A stretch of 64,000 nt of DNA from Kurthia populi (GCF_042686175.1 NZ_JBHUOR010000023.1:93587-157586), one strand, 5' to 3'; shown: positions 16,763 to 26,413, counted from the stretch's first letter. The notes: generated from the sequence alone by a model not told the origin. Translations and numbers: made by a program.

Positions 16763-17572
16763 ATGAAAGATTTAATCAAAATCGTAAAAGAGCAAATCAG
16801 CTCCTTTTACTTGATTCAGCGTTTGGCAAAGTTCCAAATGCGAATCGATAACAACAACAATTATTTAGGCGTTGTCTGGGAAGTGTTAAATCCAGCAATC
16901 CAAATGGTGATGTATTGGTTTGTATTCGGTTATGCAATGAACCGTAATGAACCAATTGATGGCATGCCATATGTCCTTTGGATGCTCGCCGGTATTTCAT
17001 TCTGGTTCTTTATCAACAAGGCCATTTTAGACGGCTCAAAGTCGATTTACCAGAAGTATAATACCGTCGCCAAGATGAACTTCCCACTATCAGCCATCCC
17101 TAGCTACATTATTACAAGCAAATTTTACAGTCATCTAGCGCTCGTTGGAATTATTATGATTGTTTTCTGGTTTAGTGGTTACTTACCAACTATCTATTAT
17201 ATACAGCTTCTATTCTTTATCCCACTAAGCTATTTATTAGCCTTTTCGATTACGCTTTTAACGTCGACATTAACCGTCGTTGTGCGTGATTTACAAATGC
17301 TAATCCAATCATTACTACAAGCGATGTTCTTTATCTCGCCAATTTTATGGGATCGTTCAGACAAATTTCCTGACTGGCTAGCGAACATCTTGCAGCTGAA
17401 TCCGTTTTACTTCCTAGCAAATGGCTACCGCGCCTCATTATTAAACGGCGAATGGTACATCATTACGCACTGGGAGCTAACACTTTATAATTTAGCACTT
17501 ATTTTCGTGTTCCTATTCTTAGGCGCGAAAGCACACTTCAAGTTCAGAACACGCTTCTCTGACTTCATTTAG
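16763..17572 (+). CDS. tagG: Teichoic acid ABC exporter, permease
   Basis: Membrane subunit of the wall teichoic acid flippase, 269 aa, with about six hydrophobic helices and the ABC-2 layout. The N-terminal amphipathic part (IKIVKEQISSFYLIQRLAKFQ) and YLGVVWEVLNPAIQM are typical of TagG/TarG. It exports lipid-linked polymer together with the ATPase encoded 12 bases downstream. It is divergent from tagB-tagD, so synthesis and export genes share one intergenic promoter region. Confidence 0.94.
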   Translation: MKDLIKIVKEQISSFYLIQRLAKFQMRIDNNNNYLGVVWEVLNPAIQMVMYWFVFGYAMNRNEPIDGMPYVLWMLAGISFWFFINKAILDGSKSIYQKYNTVAKMNFPLSAIPSYIITSKFYSHLALVGIIMIVFWFSGYLPTIYYIQLLFFIPLSYLLAFSITLLTSTLTVVVRDLQMLIQSLLQAMFFISPILWDRSDKFPDWLANILQLNPFYFLANGYRASLLNGEWYIITHWELTLYNLALIFVFLFLGAKAHFKFRTRFSDFI

Positions 17573-17583
17573 GAGGATTTACG

Positions 17584-18381
17584 GTGGCAAAAACAGTTAT
17601 TTTAAAAAATGTGACGAAAACGTATTCAATGTATGAATCGAAATCCGAGCAACTCACCGACCTACTTCTTCCATTTAAAAAGAAGAAAGGGCGTAAGTTC
17701 GATGCGATTGAAGGCATTACGTTTTCAGTAGAAGAAGGCGATATCGTCGGGCTTGTCGGCATTAACGGCTCCGGTAAATCGACGCTATCAAATATTATCG
17801 GCGGCCTCACACCTGCCTCTTCAGGCGAAGTCATCGTTGAAGGGGAAGTAAGTGTCATCGCCATTAAGTCTGGTCTATCCAATAATTTAACAGGTAAAGA
17901 AAATATCGAGTTTAAATGTTTATTGATGGGCTATAGTAAAGAAAAAATCGAGGAAGTTATGCCAGCAATCATTGAGTTTTCAGAGCTAGGCGATTTTATT
18001 AATCAGCCTGTAAAGCAATACTCAAGCGGGATGAAGGCAAAACTAGGCTTCGCGATTAGTGTCACAGCAGACCCAGATGTTATCGTCATTGACGAGGCAT
18101 TATCGGTTGGGGACCAAACCTTTACAGACAAATCATTAGCTAAAATGATGGAATATAAAAAACGTGGCAAGACGATTTTCTTCGTCAGCCATAATACAAA
18201 ACAAGTCGAGAACTTCTGTACGAAAATCGCTTGGATTGAAGGCGGTCATTTACGCGAGTTTGGACCAACCAATACGGTCATGAAAAACTACCGCACCTTC
18301 ATACGTAAATATAATAAGTTATCTGAAACAGAACAGAAGGCCTTTCGTGATAGCCTTGCCGCAGGACGAAAGCATGACTAA
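17584..18381 (+). CDS. tagH: Teichoic acid ABC exporter, ATPase
   Basis: ATP-binding subunit of the teichoic acid exporter, 265 aa. Walker A is GINGSGKST (59-67), the signature is YSSGMKAKLGFA, Walker B is VIVIDEAL and the switch His is in FFVSHNTKQ. The N-terminus TKTYSMYESKSEQL before a basic stretch is characteristic of TagH/TarH. It is short, like S. aureus TarH, and lacks the long C-terminal extension of B. subtilis TagH. The GTG start at 17584 has AGGAGG well spaced upstream. Confidence 0.94.
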   Translation: MAKTVILKNVTKTYSMYESKSEQLTDLLLPFKKKKGRKFDAIEGITFSVEEGDIVGLVGINGSGKSTLSNIIGGLTPASSGEVIVEGEVSVIAIKSGLSNNLTGKENIEFKCLLMGYSKEKIEEVMPAIIEFSELGDFINQPVKQYSSGMKAKLGFAISVTADPDVIVIDEALSVGDQTFTDKSLAKMMEYKKRGKTIFFVSHNTKQVENFCTKIAWIEGGHLREFGPTNTVMKNYRTFIRKYNKLSETEQKAFRDSLAAGRKHD

Positions 18382-18383
18382 AC

Positions 18384-18416
18384 AAGGGGCTAGCCAATTA
18401 CTGGCTGCCTCTTTTT
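18384..18416 (+). terminator. Hairpin between tagH and the glycosyltransferase gene
   Basis: GGGGCTAGCCA pairs imperfectly with TGGCTGCCTC and T's follow. The next gene starts 17 bases later, so this may be a partial terminator lowering expression of the downstream glycosyltransferase. Confidence 0.55.
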
Positions 18417-18433
18417 AATTGGGGGAACGAACA

Positions 18434-19978
18434 ATGCGAAAAACCATTTTCCTAACGATGTGGAACTTATCAATCAAACCATCGGGCATGAATCGCTCGG
18501 TTTTTAAACAAGCAAAACAATTTTTAAAGCATGGCTACCAGCCGGTCATTTTAACGATGGATTTTTCATTTGATTATCCACAAATCACGCGTGAATTAAA
18601 GGCATTCGGCTTTATTCCAGACGCAGTGCCCGTGTTGAATGTCTATGATTATTACGCTGAAAAATTTAACGAAAAATCAATGTCTGCCGCACAAAAAGCC
18701 TATTACGAAAACAGTATCACGAAGTTTGAAGAGGGCTACTGGGTAGAGGATAATGGCGATACCGCGCGCTACTTTGTCAACGGCGTCTATACGAAATATA
18801 AGCGCTGGGATAAAAATGGGCAGCTCATGATCGTCGATGAGTTCGATGACAACCGCGTGCGTACAAGCCGCCGCGAGTTTCACCCGGATGGCTATTTAGC
18901 CCGCGAAACACTATATCACCCGGCGAATAATAAACGAAATCAGGAGCGCTACTTTACACATAGCGGCTTTTGCTATTTAACGATTTGGTACAACAATGAA
19001 ACAGATCGTCAGCAGTCCGTTTTCCTATTTGACCCGAGCTATTCAAAAGCGATGGTCTTCCCGTCGATGAAGCAGCTACAAACTGCGTGGATCGATGAAT
19101 TAGTAAACCTAGAAGCAGTGAAGCCAATCATTATTGCAGAGCAGCCTTCAACAGTCGAGCGCGTGAGCAATCTTGAACATGACAATGCCAGCCGTATTTA
19201 TATGCGTCATACAAGTCATGTCGAAAGCTTCGAGCCACTTGTAATGGAGAAGGATGCCGCCATTTTACTGCAGGTGATGCCAAAGGGTTATCCAATCGTC
19301 GTGACGACAGAAGCACAGCGCCGCCACCTAGAGCAAACGATTGGCGACCGCGAGAATGTGTTCGTCATGCCGGATTACTTTGAGTCAACGGAGCCAGATG
19401 TCGTGCGTGATATGAAAAAATTCGTCTCCGTGTCATCCTATGATGCAGGGCATGCAACGAGTGAGTTAATCGAGGCTTTTAAGGCCGTGGTCGACAAGGA
19501 CCCAGAGGCGAAATTAGCGCTTTACGGCAAGCTAACGAAGCAGCGTAAAGAAGCGATGAATAAACAAATCGCGAAGCTGCAGCTAAAAGATGCCGTCACT
19601 GTACATGGCTATCAATTAAATATTGATGAGGTGCTAGCAGGTGCTGCGGCTAATGTGATTGTGTCAGAATCCGATGGTCAGTCATCGAGCATTGGCGAAG
19701 CATTCGCTAACGGCACACCAGTCATTGCCTACAATGTGGCCTTTGGTGCAGCCGAAGCGATTACAGACGGTGAAACTGGCTTGCTTGTTGACGCGCATAA
19801 TGTCGAGGCACTTGCAGAAGCCATGATTGACATGCTCGATGAGGAGAAGGCGAAGAAAATGGGCGCGGCAGCGAAACAGCAGGCCGAAGCGCGCTACACA
19901 GCAGAGCTTTACAGTAAAAACTGGCTTGCGCTGCTTGATCATATCGAGGCATATACGCCAAAAGCGCCGTTAATTTAA
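18434..19978 (+). CDS. TarM/TagE-like GT4 protein with altered catalytic residues
   Basis: Homologue of the glycosyltransferase at 8070, 514 aa, with the same hairpin-rich hub (RWDKNGQLMIVDEF, HPDGYLARETLYHP, THSGFCYLTIW). The C-terminal half has diverged where catalysis occurs. The Arg/Lys donor-phosphate pair is replaced (SYDAGHAT at 335-342), and the first Glu of EX7E is Asp414 (SDGQSSSIGEA, Glu422). It is probably inactive or a non-catalytic partner, as GtfB is to GtfA in serine-rich adhesin glycosylation. ATG 18434 follows a GGGGGAACG site; an in-frame TTG at 18419 is less likely. It follows tagGH, tying it to teichoic acid decoration. Confidence 0.82.
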   Translation: MRKTIFLTMWNLSIKPSGMNRSVFKQAKQFLKHGYQPVILTMDFSFDYPQITRELKAFGFIPDAVPVLNVYDYYAEKFNEKSMSAAQKAYYENSITKFEEGYWVEDNGDTARYFVNGVYTKYKRWDKNGQLMIVDEFDDNRVRTSRREFHPDGYLARETLYHPANNKRNQERYFTHSGFCYLTIWYNNETDRQQSVFLFDPSYSKAMVFPSMKQLQTAWIDELVNLEAVKPIIIAEQPSTVERVSNLEHDNASRIYMRHTSHVESFEPLVMEKDAAILLQVMPKGYPIVVTTEAQRRHLEQTIGDRENVFVMPDYFESTEPDVVRDMKKFVSVSSYDAGHATSELIEAFKAVVDKDPEAKLALYGKLTKQRKEAMNKQIAKLQLKDAVTVHGYQLNIDEVLAGAAANVIVSESDGQSSSIGEAFANGTPVIAYNVAFGAAEAITDGETGLLVDAHNVEALAEAMIDMLDEEKAKKMGAAAKQQAEARYTAELYSKNWLALLDHIEAYTPKAPLI

Positions 19979-20000
19979 TAAAGAAGGAATTGTGCATAGA

Positions 20001-20173
20001 GAACTGACCCACGAAAGTGAGACAAAGAAAAAGACAATATCTTTCAGCTAAATTTGACGGACGCTTTCCTGGGGCATGGCGGAAGCCTCCTCGCTCGCAA
20101 GCTCACTGCGGGGTCTTCCACTCATGCTAAGGGCTAGGGCTCCCCTAGGAGTCGCCGTCAAATTCTTATTTAC
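20001..20173 (+). repeat. MITE-like intergenic repeat type 2, copy 1
   Basis: The 114-base core (20051-20164) has perfect 10-base terminal inverted repeats AATTTGACGG/CCGTCAAATT. It is preceded by a shared flank, GAACTGACCCACGAAAGTGA. A second copy of equal core length lies inverted at 51037-51199, with only a few differences visible. No transposase is encoded. The element is GC-rich compared with its surroundings. Together with 20174-20390 it fills the gap before the thioredoxin-like gene. Confidence 0.9.
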
Positions 20174-20207
20174 GATCTTTTTTGTATACACCATGCCGTT
20201 ACCTTTA

Positions 20208-20393
20208 TCAAATGTGATAGTTCATACGGGCGTTATCAGCGGGCGTGTCTTTACAGGACATGCCCATGATAGCGCCTTTTTCTTTGTCTGCTTGCTCATA
20301 CTCATCTACAATTTCTTCATCTACTGTCTGTTTAGATGCACCTTGGTCTTGTGCGACAAAATTATCTCTCGTCGAATACGCTTTTTTCGTCCA
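20208..20393 (-). other. Possible small-protein remnant downstream of the thioredoxin-like gene
   Basis: On the minus strand this stretch reads as coding-like sequence (STRDNFVAQDQGASKQTVDE, then EYEQADKEKGAIMGMSCKDT), with charged residues and no low-complexity bias. The only upstream Met (20411) would require reading through the T-run of the terminator at 20390-20433, and there is no ribosome site. It may be the tail of a lost gene or a small protein with an unrecognised start. I do not recognise the family. Confidence 0.25.
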
Positions 20394-20433
20394 AAAAAAA
20401 AACACTTCCAACGATTTTTCTTCGTGAAAGTGT
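20390..20433 (-). terminator. Terminator of the thioredoxin-like gene
   Basis: On the minus strand ACACTTTCACG pairs imperfectly with CGTTGGAAGTGT, and a run of ten T's follows. Confidence 0.8.
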
Positions 20434-20474
20434 CCTTTTGTTCTTATATTGTTCCAGATGGTTAAGTTATATCC

Positions 20475-21029
20475 TTATAATGCCGCGGTTACGACGCGTT
20501 TAATATCTTCATACACCCATGACCAGCATTGTGATTCGGCGATGTATTTTTGTTGAAGGCCACCGTATAGCGCTTTTTCAGCTGCTGCATAGTCTTCGTC
20601 TTCTTTTGGCGGAAGCTCAGCGCGACCATTCACGACTAATAATTGAAGCTCTGGTGCACGAGGACCCCATTTTGCGACAACCTCGCCAGCTTCATTTAAT
20701 ACTAAATAAATCGGAATCGCACGGCCACCATTTGTTAAATAGTTGTCGATTAAATCGGTATCTGCATCACGGAAAGCGGCGCGCATTTCGATACCAGCGG
20801 CCTCCGCAATTTTTAGCATGATCGGGTTGTTTAGCATCGCATCGCCGCACCAGTTTTCAGTGATTGCTAAAATTTTATGACCTGCTAAACGCTCCGCAAA
20901 GCCGTCATTCGGTACGTCGAACTGGTTATAAATTTTTTCAGTGCCTTCCTTTAAAAAAGGTACGTCCATTTGTGCAATATAGTCGTGCATTGGTAGTGCT
21001 TCGTCAAAATATTGTTGTTCAGTTTTCAT
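20475..21029 (-). CDS. Thioredoxin-like family protein
   Basis: Thioredoxin-fold protein of the thioredoxin_9 kind, 184 aa, cytoplasmic. The active-site region reads ITENWCGDAM: a single Cys in place of the CxxC pair, as in that subfamily. RAIPIYLVLNEAGEVVAKWG supplies the cis-proline segment (AIP) and following strand. With one Cys it cannot act as a classical two-cysteine reductase, and the substrate is unknown. ATG 21029 has GGGAGGAAT upstream on the minus strand; the open frame to 21095 has no better start. It sits alone between two plus-strand blocks. Confidence 0.85.
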   Translation of the reverse strand: MKTEQQYFDEALPMHDYIAQMDVPFLKEGTEKIYNQFDVPNDGFAERLAGHKILAITENWCGDAMLNNPIMLKIAEAAGIEMRAAFRDADTDLIDNYLTNGGRAIPIYLVLNEAGEVVAKWGPRAPELQLLVVNGRAELPPKEDEDYAAAEKALYGGLQQKYIAESQCWSWVYEDIKRVVTAAL

Positions 21030-21143
21030 GATAATTCCTCCCTTTTTCTTTATTGTGCCTGATAGCTGGGAACTTTTACAACTAGAAAACCTCAAGAACT
21101 AGACGATATGTAGAGTAGTGAGAATGAAAGAAGGTATAGGAAT

Positions 21144-22670
21144 ATGAAAACATGGTTGCTCGCACTTAGTATGATGATCGGCTGCTTTTTATTTTTAGAA
21201 ATGCCGGCCGATGCCACCGAGAAAAAAACAAATCAAATTGCACAGCTGACGAGCAGCAAGGTGTATATTTACAAAAAAGCAGATGCGAAGGCATCAAAAT
21301 CAAAGGCGGGGAGTCGCGCAAATCACTCGTATTATGTGCGCCGCGTGGACGGTACATTTTACCGTATCGAGCAGGGTTCTAAAACGATTGGCTGGGTTAA
21401 AAAAAGTAATCTAAAGCTGTATAACCGAAAAACGATTTCGGCGAAAAAGGACGTCAAATACATTATTGGCCTACAGAAGGCATATGCCATGCCACTCGCG
21501 CGTGACACAGAGGTAGTCTACGATTTGTCACAGTACGTCGCCAAAAAAATCACGATGGTCCAGTACGAAACCATTGGCACCGAAAATTGGTATAAAGGAA
21601 AAATGGGCGGTAAATACGTCTGGTTCCCAGAAGATTCGGTGACGATGTACGGCTATGCTGCGATGAATTTACATAAGGCATCCTCCATTTCAGCGAAGGA
21701 GATGCGCGCCTTTTTACTGACGAAGGGCAAGACGCCAGACAATATTTTGTATAAGCTGGCACCATCTTTTATTGAGGCACAAAAGGATACCGGCATTAAC
21801 GCGCAGTTTATGTTTGCGCATGCCATTTTAGAAACAGGCTGGGGAAGCTCGGTCATTGCACAATATAAAAATAACTTCTTTGGCTACCAGGCGTATGATT
21901 CATGCCCGGTGACGTGTGCGATGTATTTTCCAAGTGGCACAAAGGGCTTAGATTACTACGCCTATAAAATCCATACGAATTATTTAGCGGAAAATGGCCT
22001 TTATTATAACGGTCCGTCTGCGCTCGCGATGAATGTACGCTATGCTTCAGACCGCGCCTGGGCTCAAAAAATCGCCAATCTTATGGAGCAAATGAAACCG
22101 TATAATGCTACTGAATATAAAAAGAAAAAAGCGGTGGCGATGACCCTTGCAGCGCCGAAGAACTATGCGCATATTATACCTGAGAAAAAGGAGCAGCCTG
22201 TGCATTTTAAAGCGATGCCAACGAATATGACCGCGACAACGAAGGAAATGACAACTGTCTATGCGCTGCCATACACGTACGCGCGCACACTTGGCACGTA
22301 TGCGGCGAAAAAGAAAATCAAGCTCACAGCCTATCATAGTGATGTGCGCGATGTGGCGATTAGCACGACGAAAATGGCGCGCTGGTACCGCATTGACTAT
22401 GACGGGACACAGGGCTGGGTGCGCAGTGATCATCTCACAACCAAAACACTTGGCTTTATTACCGAGACGACGACCGCGCATTCAAATGCTGGCTCAAACT
22501 ATTCGACCGTCTCGAATGCACTCGCCTATTCACCGATTCAATTTGTGCTAAAGGACAATAAAAAGGTCACTAAAAGCGATAGTGCCAAGGCGAAATGGTA
22601 TAAAGTGTACTTAACTTCAGCACCGAAAAAAGCGGTGTGGGTGAAATCAAACTATATTAAAACGTATTAA
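21144..22670 (+). CDS. Secreted N-acetylglucosaminidase (GH73-type autolysin) with SH3/GW-like modules
   Basis: Exported peptidoglycan hydrolase, 508 aa. Signal peptide residues 1-24 (ADA). SH3-like wall-binding modules at about 30-170. Glucosaminidase domain at about 180-335, with catalytic Glu230 in HAILETGWGSS, then YKNNFFGYQAYDSCP and a late NVRYASDRAWAQKI. Two or more further SH3-like modules fill 350-508 (GWVRSDHLT, WVKSNYIKT). It cuts the GlcNAc-MurNAc bond in the wall during growth or separation. A larger paralogue follows at 23015. A terminator directly follows the gene. Confidence 0.9.
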   Translation: MKTWLLALSMMIGCFLFLEMPADATEKKTNQIAQLTSSKVYIYKKADAKASKSKAGSRANHSYYVRRVDGTFYRIEQGSKTIGWVKKSNLKLYNRKTISAKKDVKYIIGLQKAYAMPLARDTEVVYDLSQYVAKKITMVQYETIGTENWYKGKMGGKYVWFPEDSVTMYGYAAMNLHKASSISAKEMRAFLLTKGKTPDNILYKLAPSFIEAQKDTGINAQFMFAHAILETGWGSSVIAQYKNNFFGYQAYDSCPVTCAMYFPSGTKGLDYYAYKIHTNYLAENGLYYNGPSALAMNVRYASDRAWAQKIANLMEQMKPYNATEYKKKKAVAMTLAAPKNYAHIIPEKKEQPVHFKAMPTNMTATTKEMTTVYALPYTYARTLGTYAAKKKIKLTAYHSDVRDVAISTTKMARWYRIDYDGTQGWVRSDHLTTKTLGFITETTTAHSNAGSNYSTVSNALAYSPIQFVLKDNKKVTKSDSAKAKWYKVYLTSAPKKAVWVKSNYIKTY

Positions 22671-22676
22671 TGCGGA

Positions 22677-22709
22677 GACAAAAAACGTGCGACTAGCACG
22701 TTTTTTTGT
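22677..22709 (+). terminator. Terminator of the first glucosaminidase gene
   Basis: AAAAACGTGC pairs with GCACGTTTTT across a short loop and T's follow. Between here and 22970 (about 260 bases) I see no gene, only promoter-like sequence near the next start. Confidence 0.9.
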
Positions 22710-22971
22710 GCAAAATCGCCCCTCAGAGACCGAAAAACGACCCGAAATTGCGTTTTTTAGGAGGGCTTGCGATTCGTTTCATCGTATATATCATGCATTT
22801 TTAGTAATAAGTGACAGCTTTTATCATAGAGTTGTTACATGGCGCATATTATCAAATAAGCGCTGTGTCCAAACCCCACTTTTGGCGTTTTCGTTTTGTA
22901 GCGCAAAACGAAAATGTGTAAACAATTCCAATGATTTAACTAATATTGGTACACAAATAAATCATTTAGCA

Positions 22972-22980
22972 TGGTATAGT
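22972..22980 (+). promoter_or_regulatory. Extended -10 upstream of the large glucosaminidase gene
   Basis: TGGTATAGT provides a TGN extended -10 about 35 bases before the start codon. No convincing -35 at normal spacing. Confidence 0.45.
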
Positions 22981-23014
22981 GAAAGTAGATAAGTAAATGG
23001 AAGGTGGAAGTTTG

Positions 23015-26000
23015 ATGAGAAATTATTTAAAACCGGCTGCGGCAACCTGTCTTGCGGCAACACTGATGACAGGTCCGCTAACATCGCCTTTACTGGCACA
23101 GGCAGCGACAGAGCAGGCTACAACGACAAAGGTGAGCTTTATCGCGCAGGCAAAATCTGCGAAGACACCAATCTATGACAAGGCTGGTGACAAAAAGGTA
23201 AAGACGCTTGCAGGGACAGCCTATACGAATGAAATGTTTTATGTGCGCACAAAAACGGTTGTAGCGGGCACGACGTATTATCAAATTACCCGTAGTGCAT
23301 CGGATGCGGCGACAGCGATTGGCTGGGTGAAGGAGAAGAGTCTGAAGCTAGCTGCATTTAGCTATATGAAAAATGATGCCACCGCAAAAACATTAAATGG
23401 CACAGGCATCGCCTATACGCGACCAGGTGGCCAGGCACGTAATATGATGTTCAAAAATTTAAGTGCCTATAAAAATAAAACCTTTACGCCACAGTCTACC
23501 GCAAAAGTGGGCAATGAAATATGGTATTTAGGTAAGGTCGATACATATACAGTATGGATTAAAGCAGCGAGTGTGGGGACTGTCGAAGCATCGAAGCCAG
23601 AGGACAAGCCGGCTGTGAAGGCAGAGGCAGTGAGCTATGTGGCCAATGCGAAATCAGCGAAGACACCGATTTATAAAGAAGCGGGCGACAAAAAATCTTT
23701 GATGCTTGCGGGTACGACCTATACGAATGAAACGTTTTACGTGTATCAAAAAAAGGTCATCAATGATATGGCCTATTTTGAAATTACACGTAAAAAAGAC
23801 GGCGAGGCAATTGGCTGGGTGAAGGAAAAGAGCCTGAAGCTACAAACGCTTAAAATCATGCCAAATAGTACGAAAACCTTCTATATAAAGGGTACAGGTA
23901 AGGGCTATACACGACCAGCCGGCGCCTCGCGTAATGTGCTGTACAAATCACTAGCAGCTTATAAAGACACATCATTTAAGCCAACCTCAAAGGTGAAAGT
24001 TGGTACGAAAAACTGGTATACAGCAAAAATTGGCGGCAATACAGTTTGGCTGAAGTCGAGTGATATCACAACGAAAAAGCCTGTGCCACCTACACCGGAG
24101 GAGCCGGATACGGTCGTTATTGTGGAGGAAGCCATTGAGGCAGTCGCAAGCATTACGAAAAGTACCGCAAAGGCCATCCCTTCATTAAAGCAGCCAACGA
24201 AAACCGTCGCCATTGATGCGGAAGATATCAATGTGACGCAGTTTATCGACAAAAAGGCGACGATTGATGATGCGGTGTACTATGAATTTGCGGATATTGG
24301 CTTTGTGGCAGAAGCGGATGTTAAAGTCGCAAGCTACACGAATGAGCAGAACCTAAACGATACACGCACATTCAAGGGGACAGGGCGTGGCTATTCAGTA
24401 CCAGGTGCGAGCCGAGCAGGTGAAGCGGTGCTATCCACACTTTCGGCACTTGCCAATACAGACTTTAAAGTTGAGCGTTCGGCACTCGTAGATGGCAAGC
24501 TGTGGTATTACGGCAGTACCGTCAATGACGTAGACATCTGGACAGCTGCGACAAATACGACCGAAAAAAAAGCGCCAGAGCCCGTGAAGCCAACGTATAC
24601 GAATGTAAATTTACAGGCGAGTATCGTTAGTGGCACCGTACCGATTTATGCGGATGTTGAAAATCTTGCGAGCGTACGCAATTTATCAGCCGCAGAAAAG
24701 GCACAGCGCTATGCGGCACTACGCAAGGCAGTGACAGCGGACGGGGCCGTATATTATGAACTGAGCTATAATGGCGAGGTGAGCGGCTGGGTTTCGGACA
24801 AGTATTTAACACTTGAGGAGGAGCCGACTGCCGAGGTAGCCTCGCTCTTTCTAACAGGACAGGGGAAGGCTTATAGTGAAGCGGATAATAAGGGCACGGT
24901 CATCTATAGCTCGCTTGATGCGTACCGTACAGAGGGGTTTATTCCAAAAACGTCCCGCACGATAAATAATGTCATCTATTATAACGGTACACTGGGCGGC
25001 AAGGCGGTATGGATTTCTTCTGCTCATTTAGCCAATCCCTTTTACGTCGAAAATCTACGGAAAACATCTACGATTACAAAGGCTGAAATGGAAGCCTATT
25101 TAGTAAAGAAAAAAGGGACAGCTATTCAATCGAATGCACTGTATAAAGCCATTCCGACGTTTTTAGCGGTGCAGGAGAAATACGGCATCAATGCGCAGTT
25201 TATGCTGGCGCATGCGATTTGGGAGACGGGCTGGGGTAGCTCGGAAATTCTGTATTATAAAAATAATGCCTTTGGCTACCAAGCCTATGACTCATGCGCA
25301 AAGACATGCGCCATTTACTTCCCGACGATGAATGACGGCGTCGAATACTATGCCGATCAAATCTATCATAAATATTTAAAAGACGGCGCCATTTACAATA
25401 ATGGCACAACGCCAGCTGGCATGAACGTCAAATACGCGACCGATAAAAACTGGGGTGGCAGCATCGCGCGCTTAATGAATGAAATGAAGGCCTATGACCG
25501 CACGTATTACGACAAAAAGGCCGCGTCAACGAATGAACCGGCGCGCATTACTGCACAGTATGATCATATTATTCCGGCGAGTCAGCCACAGCCCGCATCA
25601 TTCCGTACGATTACCGGCACAGCAACTGTGACGACAGCAACGAAGCTGTATAATATGCCATATGTCAATTCCACACGTGAAATGGCGACCGCTAAAGTAG
25701 GGGATACGCTGAATATCGTCGCGTATCACGAGGATGTGCGTGATACGAATGCATCGCGCTGGTTCCGCATTGATTATAACGGCATGCAGGCGTGGGTGCA
25801 GTCAGCAAATCTATCCATTCCGAGCATTGCATCGGCGGTGAAGGACAATACCGTTATTTGGAGCGAAGCGGGTACGCCAGCAGCACTGTCAATTGGTATA
25901 TTAAGTAAAAATACACATATCAATATCATTTTAGATGAAAATGGCAAGGTGATTAAATCAAAAGATACATCTGGTGCGAGTTATATCAGTGTACAAGTGC

Positions 26001-26053
26001 CTAATTCTACAAAAGTTGGCTGGATTAAAGAAACAGAGCTACGCCTTTTCTAA
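23015..26053 (+). CDS. Large secreted N-acetylglucosaminidase with many GW/SH3-like wall-binding modules
   Basis: Modular autolysin, 1012 aa. The signal peptide ends near residue 30 (AQA). At least six SH3/GW-like modules of about 80 residues follow (recurring KSAKTPIY, TNETFYVYQKK, IGWVKEKSLKL and GKGYTRPAGASRN). The glucosaminidase domain lies near residues 690-840, with catalytic Glu737 in HAIWETGWGSS and YKNNAFGYQAYDSCA. Two C-terminal SH3-like modules end in GWIKETELRLF. GW modules bind teichoic acids in other Firmicutes, which fits the nearby tag genes. ATG 23015 has AAGGTGG upstream; the open frame extends six codons further without a ribosome site. Confidence 0.9.
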   Translation: MRNYLKPAAATCLAATLMTGPLTSPLLAQAATEQATTTKVSFIAQAKSAKTPIYDKAGDKKVKTLAGTAYTNEMFYVRTKTVVAGTTYYQITRSASDAATAIGWVKEKSLKLAAFSYMKNDATAKTLNGTGIAYTRPGGQARNMMFKNLSAYKNKTFTPQSTAKVGNEIWYLGKVDTYTVWIKAASVGTVEASKPEDKPAVKAEAVSYVANAKSAKTPIYKEAGDKKSLMLAGTTYTNETFYVYQKKVINDMAYFEITRKKDGEAIGWVKEKSLKLQTLKIMPNSTKTFYIKGTGKGYTRPAGASRNVLYKSLAAYKDTSFKPTSKVKVGTKNWYTAKIGGNTVWLKSSDITTKKPVPPTPEEPDTVVIVEEAIEAVASITKSTAKAIPSLKQPTKTVAIDAEDINVTQFIDKKATIDDAVYYEFADIGFVAEADVKVASYTNEQNLNDTRTFKGTGRGYSVPGASRAGEAVLSTLSALANTDFKVERSALVDGKLWYYGSTVNDVDIWTAATNTTEKKAPEPVKPTYTNVNLQASIVSGTVPIYADVENLASVRNLSAAEKAQRYAALRKAVTADGAVYYELSYNGEVSGWVSDKYLTLEEEPTAEVASLFLTGQGKAYSEADNKGTVIYSSLDAYRTEGFIPKTSRTINNVIYYNGTLGGKAVWISSAHLANPFYVENLRKTSTITKAEMEAYLVKKKGTAIQSNALYKAIPTFLAVQEKYGINAQFMLAHAIWETGWGSSEILYYKNNAFGYQAYDSCAKTCAIYFPTMNDGVEYYADQIYHKYLKDGAIYNNGTTPAGMNVKYATDKNWGGSIARLMNEMKAYDRTYYDKKAASTNEPARITAQYDHIIPASQPQPASFRTITGTATVTTATKLYNMPYVNSTREMATAKVGDTLNIVAYHEDVRDTNASRWFRIDYNGMQAWVQSANLSIPSIASAVKDNTVIWSEAGTPAALSIGILSKNTHINIILDENGKVIKSKDTSGASYISVQVPNSTKVGWIKETELRLF

Positions 26054-26065
26054 AAAAACGCTTAA

Positions 26066-26100
26066 AAGAGATGTACGAGCAATCGTACATCTCTTTTTTT
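26066..26100 (+). terminator. Terminator of the large glucosaminidase gene
   Basis: AGAGATGTACGA pairs with TCGTACATCTCT and a T-run follows. The roughly 310 bases from here to 26413 are AT-rich, with no supportable gene and no clear promoter. Confidence 0.92.
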
Positions 26101-26413
26101 ATTCCTATATCATAAGACTTAAAAAACGAGAATATATAAACTTAAAAGTAAAATTAAGTATAGATATACACTGTATTAGTAAATACCTAAAAATGGTAAA
26201 ACTCGCTGTAAAGGTCTAAAGATATGCAATGAAGGCGAAGTAAAATAGTTCCTAAGACCTTTTATATTGTCCAATATATGTGATGTCGGGTAGAGCTAAA
26301 GTATATATTGATATCAAAAACGGTTCTAATCATCTATGAAACGTAGGACTAAATTAAGTATCAAAATGATATATTAAAACGCAGAGAGAAAAAATAAAGG
26401 TGGTAAAGAGAAG

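Noticed and set aside
20076..20465. 129-codon plus-strand open frame
   Set aside because: It starts inside the MITE-like repeat and runs antisense through the terminator of the thioredoxin-like gene.
22687..22992. 101-codon plus-strand open frame
   Set aside because: It begins inside a terminator and overlaps the promoter of the large glucosaminidase gene; no ribosome site.
25974..26219. 81-codon plus-strand open frame overlapping the end of the large glucosaminidase
   Set aside because: It runs through a terminator hairpin and has no ribosome site.
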